Shown: positions 48,861 through 58,108, counted from the first letter of the stretch. The stretch: 64,000 nt of DNA from JBBDRJ01 sp963766295 (GCA_963766295.1 CAVXYW010000002.1:620001-684000), one strand, 5' to 3'. Numbers and translations: made by a program. Notes: generated from the sequence alone by a model not told the origin.

Positions 48861-49421
48861 CTAAGGCTGCTGAACAGCTTCGAGCAGGATGTCCGGAACT
48901 TCGTCGAGCGTGCACGTGACGACAACTTGCTCGCCGTCGATCCGGGCCGTCGGCTCGCAGGGGATCAGTTCCTGATCTAATGCCAACGCCCTACCGGCAA
49001 CGCGGAGCGTTCGTCCGTCTACCCGGACATCGACGCCGGCCAGCGACGCGATCTGTCCGAGCACTCCCGCATCGATGGTGGCGGTTACCGTCCCGCTGTC
49101 GATGGAGTTGATCTTGACCTTGCCTTGCAAGATGGACGGCCGGTCGACGCCGATTCCGGCAACGTCGAACTTGACCTCGGCAAAAGTCAGGGCTTGGCGA
49201 GCGACGCGCTCGAGCGTCACCGATAGCTTCGGAACCTTACCCGTGATGAGAACACGGCTCGCTACGGGGAACGAGCCGATGCTCGCGTTCACGTTCGTCG
49301 CTTCGCGCGTGCGCTCGGCAACCTCGCTCTCGATGCGTCCATTGGCGAAGGGGATAAGGACGATCTCGCCGACGAGCCAGAGCCCGGCGACGATGATGAT
49401 GAGGAAGCGGAACAGACGCAT
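48861..49421 (-). CDS. DUF2993 (LmeA-like) exported protein
   Basis: A 186-residue protein with an N-terminal anchor (LFRFLIIIVAGLWLVGEIVL) and a DUF2993 body (EVAERTREATNVNASIGSFP, TGKVPKLSVTLERVARQALT, KVKINSIDSGTVTATID). In mycobacteria LmeA takes part in mannan elongation at the cell envelope, probably binding lipids. ATG start, 57 bases after the small membrane protein gene on the same strand. Confidence 0.87.
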   Translation of the reverse strand: MRLFRFLIIIVAGLWLVGEIVLIPFANGRIESEVAERTREATNVNASIGSFPVASRVLITGKVPKLSVTLERVARQALTFAEVKFDVAGIGVDRPSILQGKVKINSIDSGTVTATIDAGVLGQIASLAGVDVRVDGRTLRVAGRALALDQELIPCEPTARIDGEQVVVTCTLDEVPDILLEAVQQP

Positions 49422-49478
49422 CCTCAGTTACTAACACGTGGCGTTGAAGGCCTCCTCGTTGCTGCGGCGCAAATGTGA

Positions 49479-49586
49479 CTACGGCTCCCTGATGTAGTTG
49501 ATCCCGTAGACGACCGCGAAGAACAACCCGGAGCCGACGAGAAGGATGATCAGGAATCGCCGGACGGACGAGCGGCGGTTTGCCAT
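49479..49586 (-). CDS. 35-residue single-pass membrane protein
   Basis: A very small gene: MANRRSSVRRFLIILLVGSG then LFFAVVYGINYIREP. A basic start and one hydrophobic helix. The ATG follows a strong AGGAGG (minus strand, spacing 6). It precedes the DUF2993 gene on the same strand. Function unknown. Confidence 0.6.
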   Translation of the reverse strand: MANRRSSVRRFLIILLVGSGLFFAVVYGINYIREP

Positions 49587-49719
49587 GGCAGCCTCCTCGA
49601 GGAGCCGTCCCCATGGCTGCCCGTTCGAACCATCGAAGGTCTGGCTCGAGCTCGAAACAAGACCATGTCGTCGCCGCGGGCTACCTTGAGGCCCCTTCCC
49701 CCTGACCGCGGAGCTCAGC

Positions 49720-51240
49720 ATGCTTTCCCGCGCCTGGGGTGCCGTGCTCAACGGTGTCGATGCCATCCCGGTTCGCGTCGAGGTAGATGTCGCCAACGGC
49801 CTGCCGAACTTCGTCGTCGTCGGTCTGCCCGACGCCACGGTTCAGGAGGCGCGCGACCGCGTGCGTGGCGCGATCGTACATTCCGGCGAGGAGTATCCGA
49901 TGCAACGGATAACGGCGAACCTCGCGCCATCGGATCTGCGCAAGCAGGGCGCCGGTTTGGACCTCGTGTTGGCGCTCGGGATCCTCGCGGCCAACGGACG
50001 TGTTCCAGAGCAAGGACTTCGCGACCGCCTGTTCTGCGGCGAGCTCGGCTTGAACGGCGACGTTCGTATAGTGCGCGGCGCGTTGCAGGCAGCGGAAGCC
50101 GCCAAACGCGCCGGATTGAGGGAAATCGTTTGCGCTTCGGAGAACGCTCGCGAAGCGTCGCTCGCGGGCATCGCCGTTCATCCCGTCGGAACTCTGCGAG
50201 AAGCGATCGCCGTTGCTCGCGGCCGGGCTTCATCCGCTCCGTTGATTGAAGATGTCGATGAGCTTCTGGCCGATCCACCAACGCCTGGTGTAGATCTGGC
50301 TCAGATCCGCGATCAAGACGGAGCGAAGAGAGCATTCGAGATCGCGGCTGCCGGTGGACACAACATCTTGTTGTCCGGTCCGCCGGGCTCTGGAAAGACG
50401 ATGCTCGCCCGTGCGCTGCCGGGGATCCTTCCGCGCATGACGTTGCCCGAAGCTCTTGAGGTAACGCGCATACATTCAGCGGCCGGCCTGCTTTTCGCCG
50501 GAGAGGCGCTCATACGTTCGCGCCCGTTCCGTGCGCCTCATCACGGGGTGTCCCTGGCGGGGATGGTCGGCGGCGGAACACTTTGGACGAGACCCGGCGA
50601 AGTGACGATCGCTCATCGAGGTGTCTTATTCATGGACGAGCTTCCGGAATTTCCGCGATCCGTTCTCGAGTCGCTGCGGCAACCGCTGGAGGACGGCTTC
50701 GTAACGGTTACGCGGTCGCGTCAGACCACCACGTATCCAGCGCGCTTCCAGATGGTGGCTGCGATGAATCCTTGCCCCTGCGGTCTCATGGGCACACCGG
50801 CGTGCAAGTGCGATGGGCACATGCTCGACGTGTACAGGCGGCGGCTCTCCGGACCCCTCCTGGATCGCATTGACATCAACATCTCAGTCGGGCGAGTCGA
50901 GACGTCCACCCTTCTCGAGGACAAACAGGACGGACAGACACCGGCGGCGCGTCATCGCGTTGAGCAGGCGCGAGAGTTCGGCGCATTCCGGTTCACCAAG
51001 TGGAGCGTCACGTGCAACGCGGAGCTTCCAGCGGGAAGGTTGTTGCGAGCCTGCATGCTCGACGAGCGAGCCACCAGGGATCTGACGCGCGCGGCCAACC
51101 GATTGCGGTTGTCGGCGCGCGGCGTCCATCGCGTCCTGCGCTTGGCGCGAACGATCGCCGATCTGGATGCGCGTGAACGAGTTGCCAAGGACGACGTGCT
51201 CGAAGCTGTCACCTATCGACTAACCCAAGGCCGATCGTGA
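49720..51240 (+). CDS. comM: YifB/ComM family Mg-chelatase-like AAA ATPase
   Basis: A 506-residue ATPase. N-terminal ChlI/Lon-like domain (LPNFVVVGLPDATVQEARDR), AAA module with Walker A SGPPGSGKTMLARALPG, Walker B VLFMDELPEF, and a zinc-type CPCGLMGTPACKC segment, then a C-terminal Mg-chelatase domain. ComM is a hexameric branch-migration helicase used in natural transformation. ATG start; its stop overlaps dprA (GTGA), so the two are coupled. Confidence 0.95.
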   Translation: MLSRAWGAVLNGVDAIPVRVEVDVANGLPNFVVVGLPDATVQEARDRVRGAIVHSGEEYPMQRITANLAPSDLRKQGAGLDLVLALGILAANGRVPEQGLRDRLFCGELGLNGDVRIVRGALQAAEAAKRAGLREIVCASENAREASLAGIAVHPVGTLREAIAVARGRASSAPLIEDVDELLADPPTPGVDLAQIRDQDGAKRAFEIAAAGGHNILLSGPPGSGKTMLARALPGILPRMTLPEALEVTRIHSAAGLLFAGEALIRSRPFRAPHHGVSLAGMVGGGTLWTRPGEVTIAHRGVLFMDELPEFPRSVLESLRQPLEDGFVTVTRSRQTTTYPARFQMVAAMNPCPCGLMGTPACKCDGHMLDVYRRRLSGPLLDRIDINISVGRVETSTLLEDKQDGQTPAARHRVEQAREFGAFRFTKWSVTCNAELPAGRLLRACMLDERATRDLTRAANRLRLSARGVHRVLRLARTIADLDARERVAKDDVLEAVTYRLTQGRS

Positions 51241-52355
51241 AACGGAAGTGGCGCCCCGATCCGGGCTGGACGGGAGCCTGGGAGATGCCTTCGTCGCTTA
51301 AAGGGGCCATCTCCGAAAAGGAACGCGGATCGATCGTTGCGATGTCGCGCGCCGGCTGGGGTCCATCGAAGCTTGCGAGTGCGCTCTCGACCCACGAAAG
51401 CGTGGGTGAAGTCATCGGCTCATTCGGTGTGGAGTGGCGGGCGATGCTCTCGGACCTTCGTCGAAACGCAATGCGTGCGATCTTTCCGTCCGATAAGGAG
51501 TATCCGCGGCTGCTGCGTTCGATCGCGGCGCCTCCACCGCTTCTTTACGCAAAGGGCGACGAAGTTGACGACTCACGACCGTTCGTAGCGATCGTCGGTG
51601 CGCGAGCTTGCACGACCGGTGCTGCGCGTTTCGCGCGGAGGCTCGGAGCGGCGGTATCAGCTGCCGGTTTCACGGTAGTGAGCGGCCTGGCCCGCGGAAT
51701 AGATGTCGCCGCGCACAAGGGGGCTCTGGAGTACGGTCCAACGGTGGCCGTCCTCGGAACCGGCCTGGACATCTGTTACCCGCGCGAACACCGTGACGTT
51801 GCCGAGCAGATCGTCCGTCAAGGGACGTTGCTCAGTGAGTTTCCTCCAGGCCTCGGCCCGCGCGCCTGGCACTTCCCGGCGCGCAACCGGATCATCGCGG
51901 GGGCGTCCGTGGCGCTGATCGCCGTCGAGGCGGGCATGGGATCGGGTGCGCTGATAACAGTCGGCTTCGCGCTCGATGAAGGACGAGACGTCTACGCGTG
52001 TACGACGGGGCCGGACAATCCGGCGGGAGCCGGGATCCGCGCAATGTTGCTGGACGGCGCACAGCTGATCGTCGACGAAGAGCAAGCGGTCGAGATGCTC
52101 GCCGACGCCTCGGGTGTTTCCTACCCGCAATTCATCCCTACGACGTGGATGGACCCGTCCGACGTCCTTGAAGGTGAACAGTTACGCGTATACGAATCCG
52201 TCACCGAAGGAAGCACACCGGACCAGATCGGGGTGCTTCTCGATGTGCCCTCCCGAAGAGTTTCTGCCGTTCTCGCCGACCTCGAGCTGATGGGATATGT
52301 GGAGTCCTCGGCTACCGGCTGGCACCGCGCTGAGCGGAAGACGCTTACCGCTTAA
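51237..52355 (+). CDS. dprA: DNA processing protein DprA
   Basis: A 372-residue DprA that loads RecA onto incoming single-stranded DNA. Rossmann core: FVAIVGARACTTGAARFARR, GLARGIDVAAHKGALEYG, PARNRIIAGASVALIAVEAG, MGSGALITVGFALDEGRDVY. A C-terminal winged-helix (TPDQIGVLLDVPSRRVSAVL) ends the protein. GTG start overlapping the comM stop. Confidence 0.95.
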   Translation: MKRKWRPDPGWTGAWEMPSSLKGAISEKERGSIVAMSRAGWGPSKLASALSTHESVGEVIGSFGVEWRAMLSDLRRNAMRAIFPSDKEYPRLLRSIAAPPPLLYAKGDEVDDSRPFVAIVGARACTTGAARFARRLGAAVSAAGFTVVSGLARGIDVAAHKGALEYGPTVAVLGTGLDICYPREHRDVAEQIVRQGTLLSEFPPGLGPRAWHFPARNRIIAGASVALIAVEAGMGSGALITVGFALDEGRDVYACTTGPDNPAGAGIRAMLLDGAQLIVDEEQAVEMLADASGVSYPQFIPTTWMDPSDVLEGEQLRVYESVTEGSTPDQIGVLLDVPSRRVSAVLADLELMGYVESSATGWHRAERKTLTA

Positions 52356-52360
52356 AATGC

Positions 52361-53104
52361 TTACTGAAGGATCTGTGACAAGAACTTCTTCGTACGTTCT
52401 TCCCGAGGGTTGTCGAAGAACGTGTCCGGTGGCCCCGATTCGACGATCTCTCCTTCGTCCATGAACACGATGCGGTTGGCGACCGCTCGGGCGAACTTCA
52501 TCTCGTGCGTGACGACGATCATCGTCATGCCGGTCTTCGCGAGCTCCTGCATCACGTCGAGCACTTCCTTGATCATCTCCGGGTCGAGGGCTGACGTCGG
52601 TTCGTCGAAGAGCATGATCTTCGGCTTCATCGCCAGAGCTCGCGCGATCGCAGCACGCTGCTGCTGACCGCCGGAAAGCTGAGCGGGGTACTTGCGTGCC
52701 TGCTCCGGGATCCGAACTCGCTCGAGCAGCTCCATCGCTTCCGTCTCCGCTTCTGCCTTTGGGCCGTGACGAACCTGGCGAGGGGCGAGTGTGATGTTGT
52801 CCAAAACAGTCAGGTGCGGGAAGAGGTTGAACTGTTGGAAGACCATCCCGACTTCGCGGCGGGTCTGCTGAACCTTGACGATGTCGTCGGTCAGCTCTAC
52901 GCCGTCGACAACGATGCGTCCCTTGTCGTGCCGCTCGAGCCGGTTGATACAGCGGATCAGCGTCGACTTCCCGGAACCGGATGGACCACACACGACGACG
53001 TTCTCACTTCGATCGACGGTCAGATCAACCCCACGAAGCGCTTGAAACGAACCGAACCACTTCTCGACTCCGTCGAACAGGATCATCGATTGGTTTTCGG
53101 TCAT
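52361..53104 (-). CDS. Amino acid ABC transporter ATP-binding protein
   Basis: A 247-residue ABC ATPase of the GlnQ/AapP type. Walker A VVCGPSGSGKSTLIRCINRL, Q-loop GMVFQQFNLFPHLT, signature AQLSGGQQQRAAIARALA, Walker B KIMLFDEPTSALDPE, H-loop VVTHEM. Energises uptake of amino acids. ATG start overlaps the permease stop (ATGA). Last gene of the four-gene transporter operon. Confidence 0.96.
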   Translation of the reverse strand: MTENQSMILFDGVEKWFGSFQALRGVDLTVDRSENVVVCGPSGSGKSTLIRCINRLERHDKGRIVVDGVELTDDIVKVQQTRREVGMVFQQFNLFPHLTVLDNITLAPRQVRHGPKAEAETEAMELLERVRIPEQARKYPAQLSGGQQQRAAIARALAMKPKIMLFDEPTSALDPEMIKEVLDVMQELAKTGMTMIVVTHEMKFARAVANRIVFMDEGEIVESGPPDTFFDNPREERTKKFLSQILQ

Positions 53105-54318
53105 CGGATTCCCACTCCCAAGCGCTGCTCGAGGCGCTGACTCTCCTTGGACATCGTGTACGAACCCACCCAGTAGATGAAGGCCGCGAAGACCAGAGTC
53201 TCGGCCTGTAGTTGCTGTCCTGTGAAGTCGCGCTGACTCGTTAGAGCTTGAACGAGGCCGAGGAGCTCGCTCAGGCCGATGACAACGGCAAGGGATGTGT
53301 CCTTGAAGAGGCTGATGAATTGTCCGACCAAGGCCGGTATGACGTTGCGAAGGGCCTGCGGCAGCACGATCAGCCTCAGTGTGGATAGCGGGGTTAGACC
53401 GACGGCGAGGGCGGCTTCGGTTTGCTCGCGCGGAACCGACTGCAAACCACCCCGCACGATCTCGGCGATGTAAGCCGACGTGAACATCACGAAAGCTATG
53501 AGAGCTCGAATGACGGCATTGGGTCGGAAGCTCCCTTGAGGGACGAGGAAGCCGATGACGAAGAACGCCATGAAGAGGAGAGTCACGAGAGGTACACCGC
53601 GGATGAGCTCGATATATCCGGTGCTTACGATCCGAACAACCGGCAGTGAGGATCTCCGGCCGATGGCCAGCAGTACCCCGAAAGGGAACGAAAGCAAGAT
53701 CCCGGTGGCGGCCAAGAACAAGGTGAGCAAGAGGCCACCCCAGTCTTCGATCTGTACACCGCCGAAACCGAGAAGCAGGGCAAAGCATGCGACTACGAGA
53801 AGCAGACACACGACTCTTGCTTGTCGCGTGTAGCGGAAGGGGATACGCCGGCCCGTCCACCACGAACCAACCGACACGGCGGCTAGTCCGGTCACCAAGA
53901 GCATGGCCACAATGTCCGGGCTCAAAGTGAAGATCGTGACGACGAGTAGCAGCACGGGGAAGAGCCTGCGCAGGACGGCTGTGCGCGGCTCGTCCTCCAC
54001 CGCTTCGTCCCCTGGGTCTATCACCGCTCGACGCCGGACGATGGCCGCTCCGGCGGCCAATGCGATTGCCAGGATGTAAAGAGCGGCCCAAACGCGCCAG
54101 ATCTGGTCGCGCGGGAAGAAGCCGACGAGAAGCAACTTCACGTTTCGCCGGATGATCTCCCAACGAGCGGTGATGAATACGAAACGAAGACCGCGATAGA
54201 GAATGTAAGCGCCGCCGATCGCGAAAACGAACGTCAGAACAGCGTTGTACCAGTTGTTGAACAGGTTCTTGCGTGCCCAATCTGTGGGCGTCTGGCTAGG
54301 CTTTGGCGGTGCGCTCAT
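53101..54318 (-). CDS. Amino acid ABC transporter permease (AapM/BztC-like)
   Basis: A 405-residue permease with an extended N-terminal membrane part (extra helices before the core) typical of the AapQ/AapM general amino acid system. Core EAA-type loop: EIVRGGLQSVPREQTEAALA, LTPLSTLRLIVLPQALRNVI, SLAVVIGLSELLGL. ATG start overlaps the upstream permease stop. Hydrophobic segments throughout. Confidence 0.93.
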   Translation of the reverse strand: MSAPPKPSQTPTDWARKNLFNNWYNAVLTFVFAIGGAYILYRGLRFVFITARWEIIRRNVKLLLVGFFPRDQIWRVWAALYILAIALAAGAAIVRRRAVIDPGDEAVEDEPRTAVLRRLFPVLLLVVTIFTLSPDIVAMLLVTGLAAVSVGSWWTGRRIPFRYTRQARVVCLLLVVACFALLLGFGGVQIEDWGGLLLTLFLAATGILLSFPFGVLLAIGRRSSLPVVRIVSTGYIELIRGVPLVTLLFMAFFVIGFLVPQGSFRPNAVIRALIAFVMFTSAYIAEIVRGGLQSVPREQTEAALAVGLTPLSTLRLIVLPQALRNVIPALVGQFISLFKDTSLAVVIGLSELLGLVQALTSQRDFTGQQLQAETLVFAAFIYWVGSYTMSKESQRLEQRLGVGIR

Positions 54319-55448
54319 CGTGCACCCCTCAACTGCAGCCGGCGGTTCGCAACATTCACGAGACCTGCGATAGCAAGTGAGATGAGCAGATAGATCAACA
54401 TCAAGACCGCGATGCTCTGAGGCGCTGGAGCCCCACTGCCTATGGCGATCCTGGTAACGCGCATCAATTCCGGATAGCCGATGAGGACACCCAGAGACGA
54501 GTTCTTCGTCAGGTTCAAGTATTGGTTCGACAGTGGCGGGATCGCGATGCGGAATGCTTGAGGCAGGACAACGAAGCGCAAGCGTTGAGCTGCGCCCAGT
54601 CCGAGAGCTTGAGACGCTTCCGTTTGTCCCTTAGGCACGGCTTGGACGCTTCCGCGGACAACCTCCGCGATGTGGCTGGTCGTGTACACCACGAGTCCGG
54701 CGAGAAGCGCCGCCAGCTCGGGACCGACGATCGATCCGCCCGCGACCGTTCGCGCAGTCCGCTCGGGAAGGGACACCGATAGGGGCCCACCGAGAGCCAA
54801 GTAGGCGACGACGCCCACTATCAAGACAGTTCCGAGAGCCCAAGCCATGCGGTGATGGGGCCGCCCGGTTGCGTCGAAGATTCTGGTTCGCCAGAAAGCG
54901 ATCAATCCCGCAGCCAGCGCTCCGGCTGCAAGGGCCAGGCCGAAAGCTCCGGCCCCTTCATTCGCGATGAGCGAGGGGATCCACAAGCCGCGCTTGGACA
55001 GAACGATCGCGTCGAACCACTCGATCGGGTTGTCGACGGTGGGCAGCGTCAGGATCACGGCGACCGAGAAGAAGATGATCACTACCAGGACGGGGATGTT
55101 GCGGATCGTCTCGACGTAGGCCGAAGCAGCCCGGCGCACAAGCCAGTTGGACGATAGGCGAGCGATCCCGACGAGCACACCGAGCACTGTTGACAGCGCG
55201 ATGCCGATAACGGCAATCAACACGGTGTTGCGGGCACCGACTAGCAGCGCGTCGATCAGCGGCTGCGACGGGCTGAAGCCCGACCCGGTAATCCGGAACC
55301 CGGCCCCTTCGTTGAGGAAACCGAATCCGCTCGCGTTCCGGCGCTGCAGATTAGTGGCGAGATTGAACCACAGGTAGTAGAGGCCCCCGGCTACGGCGGC
55401 GGCGAAGACGACCTGTAGCGCGACCCTCCGGGCGCGCGGGTTACTCAG
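54315..55448 (-). CDS. Amino acid ABC transporter permease (AapQ/BztB-like), probable CTG start
   Basis: A 377-residue permease. The frame is open beyond the first standard in-frame start (GTG 55223) back to CTG at 55446-55448, giving SNPRARRVALQVVFAAAVAG, a proper first membrane helix, then GLYYLWFNLATNLQRRNA and GFGFLNEGAGFRITG as in AapQ. No ATG, GTG or TTG exists in this extension. CTG overlaps the binding-protein stop (CTGA). Later motifs: TIRNIPVLVVIIFFSVA, EVVRGSVQAVPKGQTEASQA, VLPQAFRIAIPPLSNQYLNL. Central helices 130-230 are the usual insertion. Confidence 0.92.
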   Translation of the reverse strand: MSNPRARRVALQVVFAAAVAGGLYYLWFNLATNLQRRNASGFGFLNEGAGFRITGSGFSPSQPLIDALLVGARNTVLIAVIGIALSTVLGVLVGIARLSSNWLVRRAASAYVETIRNIPVLVVIIFFSVAVILTLPTVDNPIEWFDAIVLSKRGLWIPSLIANEGAGAFGLALAAGALAAGLIAFWRTRIFDATGRPHHRMAWALGTVLIVGVVAYLALGGPLSVSLPERTARTVAGGSIVGPELAALLAGLVVYTTSHIAEVVRGSVQAVPKGQTEASQALGLGAAQRLRFVVLPQAFRIAIPPLSNQYLNLTKNSSLGVLIGYPELMRVTRIAIGSGAPAPQSIAVLMLIYLLISLAIAGLVNVANRRLQLRGAR

Positions 55449-56536
55449 CGATACGGAGGCGCGTAGTGCAGACCGCCGTTCGTCCAGAGCGCGTTCATCC
55501 CCCGTTCGAGCCCAAGCGGCGAATCCGGTCCTACGTTCCGGTTGTAGATCTCTGCGTAGTTACCGACCTGCTTGATGACCTGGTAGGCGAAATCACTTGG
55601 GAGGCCGAGTCCTGCGTCGAAGGGCGCGTCCGGCTCCGCTGTTGCACCCGCAGTCGGTGCGGCTCCCTCTACATCCTCCCCGAGGAAGCGCTTGATCTCC
55701 GGATCGTCGGTTTCCCGCCGAATCTGGTCCACGTTAGCTTGGGTTATCCCGAACTCTTCGGCCTGGATGGTCGCGGCGACGACCCAGTTGATCGCGTCGA
55801 ACCACTCGGACTCGCCGTCACGTACCACAGGGCCGAGAGGCTCCTTGGACAGTGTCTCGTCCAGGATCCGTAGTGCCTCAGGACCGCCCTCGCCATCGGG
55901 CCAATTCGATCGGAGGCCGGCGAGCTGAGACTTGTCGGAAGTCCAGCCGTCGCAGCGATCCTCGATGAAGTTGCGCTGGATCGCATCGGCGTCTTCCAGC
56001 GATAGGGGATCGAACTGTAGGTTGCGTGCGCCGAATATCGAGGCGAGGTTTAGCTCGGTTGTCGTACCGGATAGCACGCAGATAGTGGTGTCGTTCATGT
56101 CATCGATGTTCTGATATGGACTATCGGCGCGAACCATCATTCCCTGGCCGTCGTAGAAGGTGGTTTGCGCAAAAGCCAAGCCATCCGACCCGTCGCGCGA
56201 AGAGGTCCAGGTCGTATTGCGGATGAGCACGTCGATCTCGTCGCCCTGCAAGGCCGGAGCGCGAGCGTCCGCCGTGATATTCGTGTACTCAACCTTTTCG
56301 GCGTCACCCAGCACGGCAGCAGCAACCGCCTTGCAGAAGTCGACGTCGAATCCGCGTCGCTCGTCGCCTTCCTGGAACCCGAAGCCGGGGACCGTGTCGT
56401 TGACGCCGCAGCGCACCTCGTCACGGTCGATAACCGCCTCCAGCAGACCTCCGTCTTCTCCGCCTCCCGGACATGCGGTGAACAACAGTCCGAAGACGAG
56501 AAGGCAAGCTCCGAGACCAAGGCGTCGTGCCGACAT
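55445..56536 (-). CDS. Amino acid ABC transporter substrate-binding lipoprotein (AapJ-like)
   Basis: A 363-residue extracytoplasmic binding protein. Lipoprotein signal LGACLLVFGLLFTACPGGGE, then the type 2 periplasmic-binding fold: DRDEVRCGVNDTVPGFGFQE, RRGFDVDFCKAVAAAVLGDA, DVLIRNTTWTSSRDGSDGLA, and ICVLSGTTTELNLASIF. Similar to general L-amino acid binding proteins (AapJ/BztA). First gene of the transporter operon. Confidence 0.93.
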   Translation of the reverse strand: MSARRLGLGACLLVFGLLFTACPGGGEDGGLLEAVIDRDEVRCGVNDTVPGFGFQEGDERRGFDVDFCKAVAAAVLGDAEKVEYTNITADARAPALQGDEIDVLIRNTTWTSSRDGSDGLAFAQTTFYDGQGMMVRADSPYQNIDDMNDTTICVLSGTTTELNLASIFGARNLQFDPLSLEDADAIQRNFIEDRCDGWTSDKSQLAGLRSNWPDGEGGPEALRILDETLSKEPLGPVVRDGESEWFDAINWVVAATIQAEEFGITQANVDQIRRETDDPEIKRFLGEDVEGAAPTAGATAEPDAPFDAGLGLPSDFAYQVIKQVGNYAEIYNRNVGPDSPLGLERGMNALWTNGGLHYAPPYR

Positions 56537-56584
56537 GGTTCCCCTCCAGTTCGTCGCGCCGAATTAGGCGAGTCTAGGCCGCTG

Positions 56585-57004
56585 CTACTGCTGCTCGTCT
56601 AGCCAGATCCTGTCCTGGTTGTCTGGGTCGTCTATTGGCGAGGACACGAAGAGCACGCGTACGGGCTCGTCGCCGAACTCTGCCGAATGAGGGGTGTTTG
56701 CCGGGATCACCCATACGTCGCCTGGCCGCACCGGATGCGTCTGGTCACCGACGGTGACCGAGCCAGTGCCGGCCAGCACATAGCCGATCTCGTCGTGGGT
56801 CACATGAACATGCGGCCTGAAGGGGCCTTTATGCCCTTGGAAGATGAATACCGAGGACGATTTCCCGTTGCCGATGTACGTCCGCTTGAATGCGTCGTCG
56901 GCTGTAAGGGCGTCCTTCTCGACAGCATCGCTGGTGCTGACCACGGCCACGCCGGTCATCGGCAGCGACTGCTGGCAGCACGGGCACAGGTATCCGGACT
57001 CCAT
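56585..57004 (-). CDS. Cupin-domain protein with N-terminal Cys motif
   Basis: A 139-residue protein. Residues about 50-125 form a cupin barrel (GHKGPFRPHVHVTHDEIGYV, LAGTGSVTVGDQTHPVRPGD, VWVIPANTPHSAEFGDEPVR) with the metal-binding HxHxxxxE. The N-terminus has MESGYLCPCCQQ, a CxCC-like motif that may bind zinc. ATG follows the MtnB-like stop without a gap. Possible dioxygenase, isomerase or sensor in the same pathway. Confidence 0.83.
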   Translation of the reverse strand: MESGYLCPCCQQSLPMTGVAVVSTSDAVEKDALTADDAFKRTYIGNGKSSSVFIFQGHKGPFRPHVHVTHDEIGYVLAGTGSVTVGDQTHPVRPGDVWVIPANTPHSAEFGDEPVRVLFVSSPIDDPDNQDRIWLDEQQ

Positions 57005-57628
57005 CTATCTGCCTCCTCTGGCGTTTACTGTCTCGAACAGGAAGTGGTACACCTCGGTGATCTTCTTCGCTTCCCAGGTGTCGGTTCCCCACAAATAGGC
57101 TCCGTGGTCGCGGACGCCGATCGCGTGTGCGGCTGCGAACCGGGAGTCTTCCAGGACCCGCTCGACATCGCCGGTGAGCTCCGGCTCGCGTGGAGTGTTC
57201 TCGACGACCGGAAGCAAATGGCGGTCGGTGTTGGACAACCCGGGGATCCCTTTGAGCATCTCCAGTCGTTCGATGGTTATCGCGCCTTCGACGGCACCGT
57301 CACACGCGAGCACCGCCGACAGCGCGTGACTATGCACAACGGAGCCGGCCTCGCGCGCCTTGATGACCGCGCGGAAGATGTCGCTGCATTCAGAGGGCCG
57401 CAGAGTGGGATCGGAAGCAGCTTCTAGGACCTCGCCTGAGTCGACGTCTACGACGAACAAGTCGTCGGGCCGAACTCGTTCCTTATGCACGCCGGTGGGA
57501 GCGAGGAGGAGACGTCCGGGAGCTTCGAGTGCGCAGATACCGCCACCCGTTCCCGAGACCCAGCCCTTGTCGTAGAAGAGCCTCAGCAATTCGCAGACGA
57601 GCTCTCTTTGGTCCGACACGCGGACCAC
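57005..57628 (-). CDS. Class II aldolase family, methylthioribulose-1-phosphate dehydratase-like
   Basis: A 207-residue zinc-dependent class II aldolase/adducin-fold protein close to MtnB of methionine salvage: LRLFYDKGWVSGTGGGICAL, LLLAPTGVHKERVRPDDLFV, VVHSHALSAVLACDGA (zinc His pair), DHGAYLWGTDTWEAKKITEV. MtnB dehydrates 5-methylthioribulose-1-phosphate. No other mtn gene is present, so a related sugar-phosphate substrate is possible. GTG start. Confidence 0.83.
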   Translation of the reverse strand: MVRVSDQRELVCELLRLFYDKGWVSGTGGGICALEAPGRLLLAPTGVHKERVRPDDLFVVDVDSGEVLEAASDPTLRPSECSDIFRAVIKAREAGSVVHSHALSAVLACDGAVEGAITIERLEMLKGIPGLSNTDRHLLPVVENTPREPELTGDVERVLEDSRFAAAHAIGVRDHGAYLWGTDTWEAKKITEVYHFLFETVNARGGR

Positions 57629-57658
57629 GTTAGCCGGTGCGCGGATCGCGCCGGGCGG

Positions 57659-58054
57659 CTAGCCCGGTGGCGCGAAGAATTCGAGCGCGATGTTGTCGGG
57701 GTCCCTGAAGGACAACCCCGATCCGTAGCTCGCATCGACGATGCCGCCGTTCTTGATCCCCATCTCGTTGAGCTTCTTTTCCCAGCTCTCCAGCTCTCCG
57801 CGATTCTTGGCCTGGAAGGCAACATGGTCGAGGCCGGTTCGAAACTCGCTGAACTTCTCGTTCTTGTCTGTGGACGGATGGCTGTGGATTCCGAAGAGGA
57901 AACCGTCGGGGAGCGCCCACACGATGTGATGCCACGGTCCTGTGTCCTCATCGAGGACAGGCTCGGAGCCGAATAGCTGCGAGTACCAGGCCTCGCTGGC
58001 GCGCAGGTCGGTAACGGTTACGGCGACGTGCGCAGCTGCTGGGAAGTCCGCCAT
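57659..58054 (-). CDS. VOC family (glyoxalase/dioxygenase-fold) protein
   Basis: A 131-residue vicinal-oxygen-chelate protein (HVAVTVTDLRASEAWYSQLF, GSEPVLDEDTGPWHHIVW, GLDHVAFQAKNRGELESW, LSFRDPDNIALEFFAP). Metal ligands are likely His near the start, His in LDHVAF and Glu in ALEFF. ATG at 58054 has AAGGAGGAG upstream. Divergent from the ArsR gene; the two start codons are 94 bases apart around a shared operator. Confidence 0.87.
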   Translation of the reverse strand: MADFPAAAHVAVTVTDLRASEAWYSQLFGSEPVLDEDTGPWHHIVWALPDGFLFGIHSHPSTDKNEKFSEFRTGLDHVAFQAKNRGELESWEKKLNEMGIKNGGIVDASYGSGLSFRDPDNIALEFFAPPG

Positions 58055-58108
58055 CCCACTCCTCCTTCGACGCGACACCACGGGAGTCGAACCTATAGGT
58101 TGGGCCTT

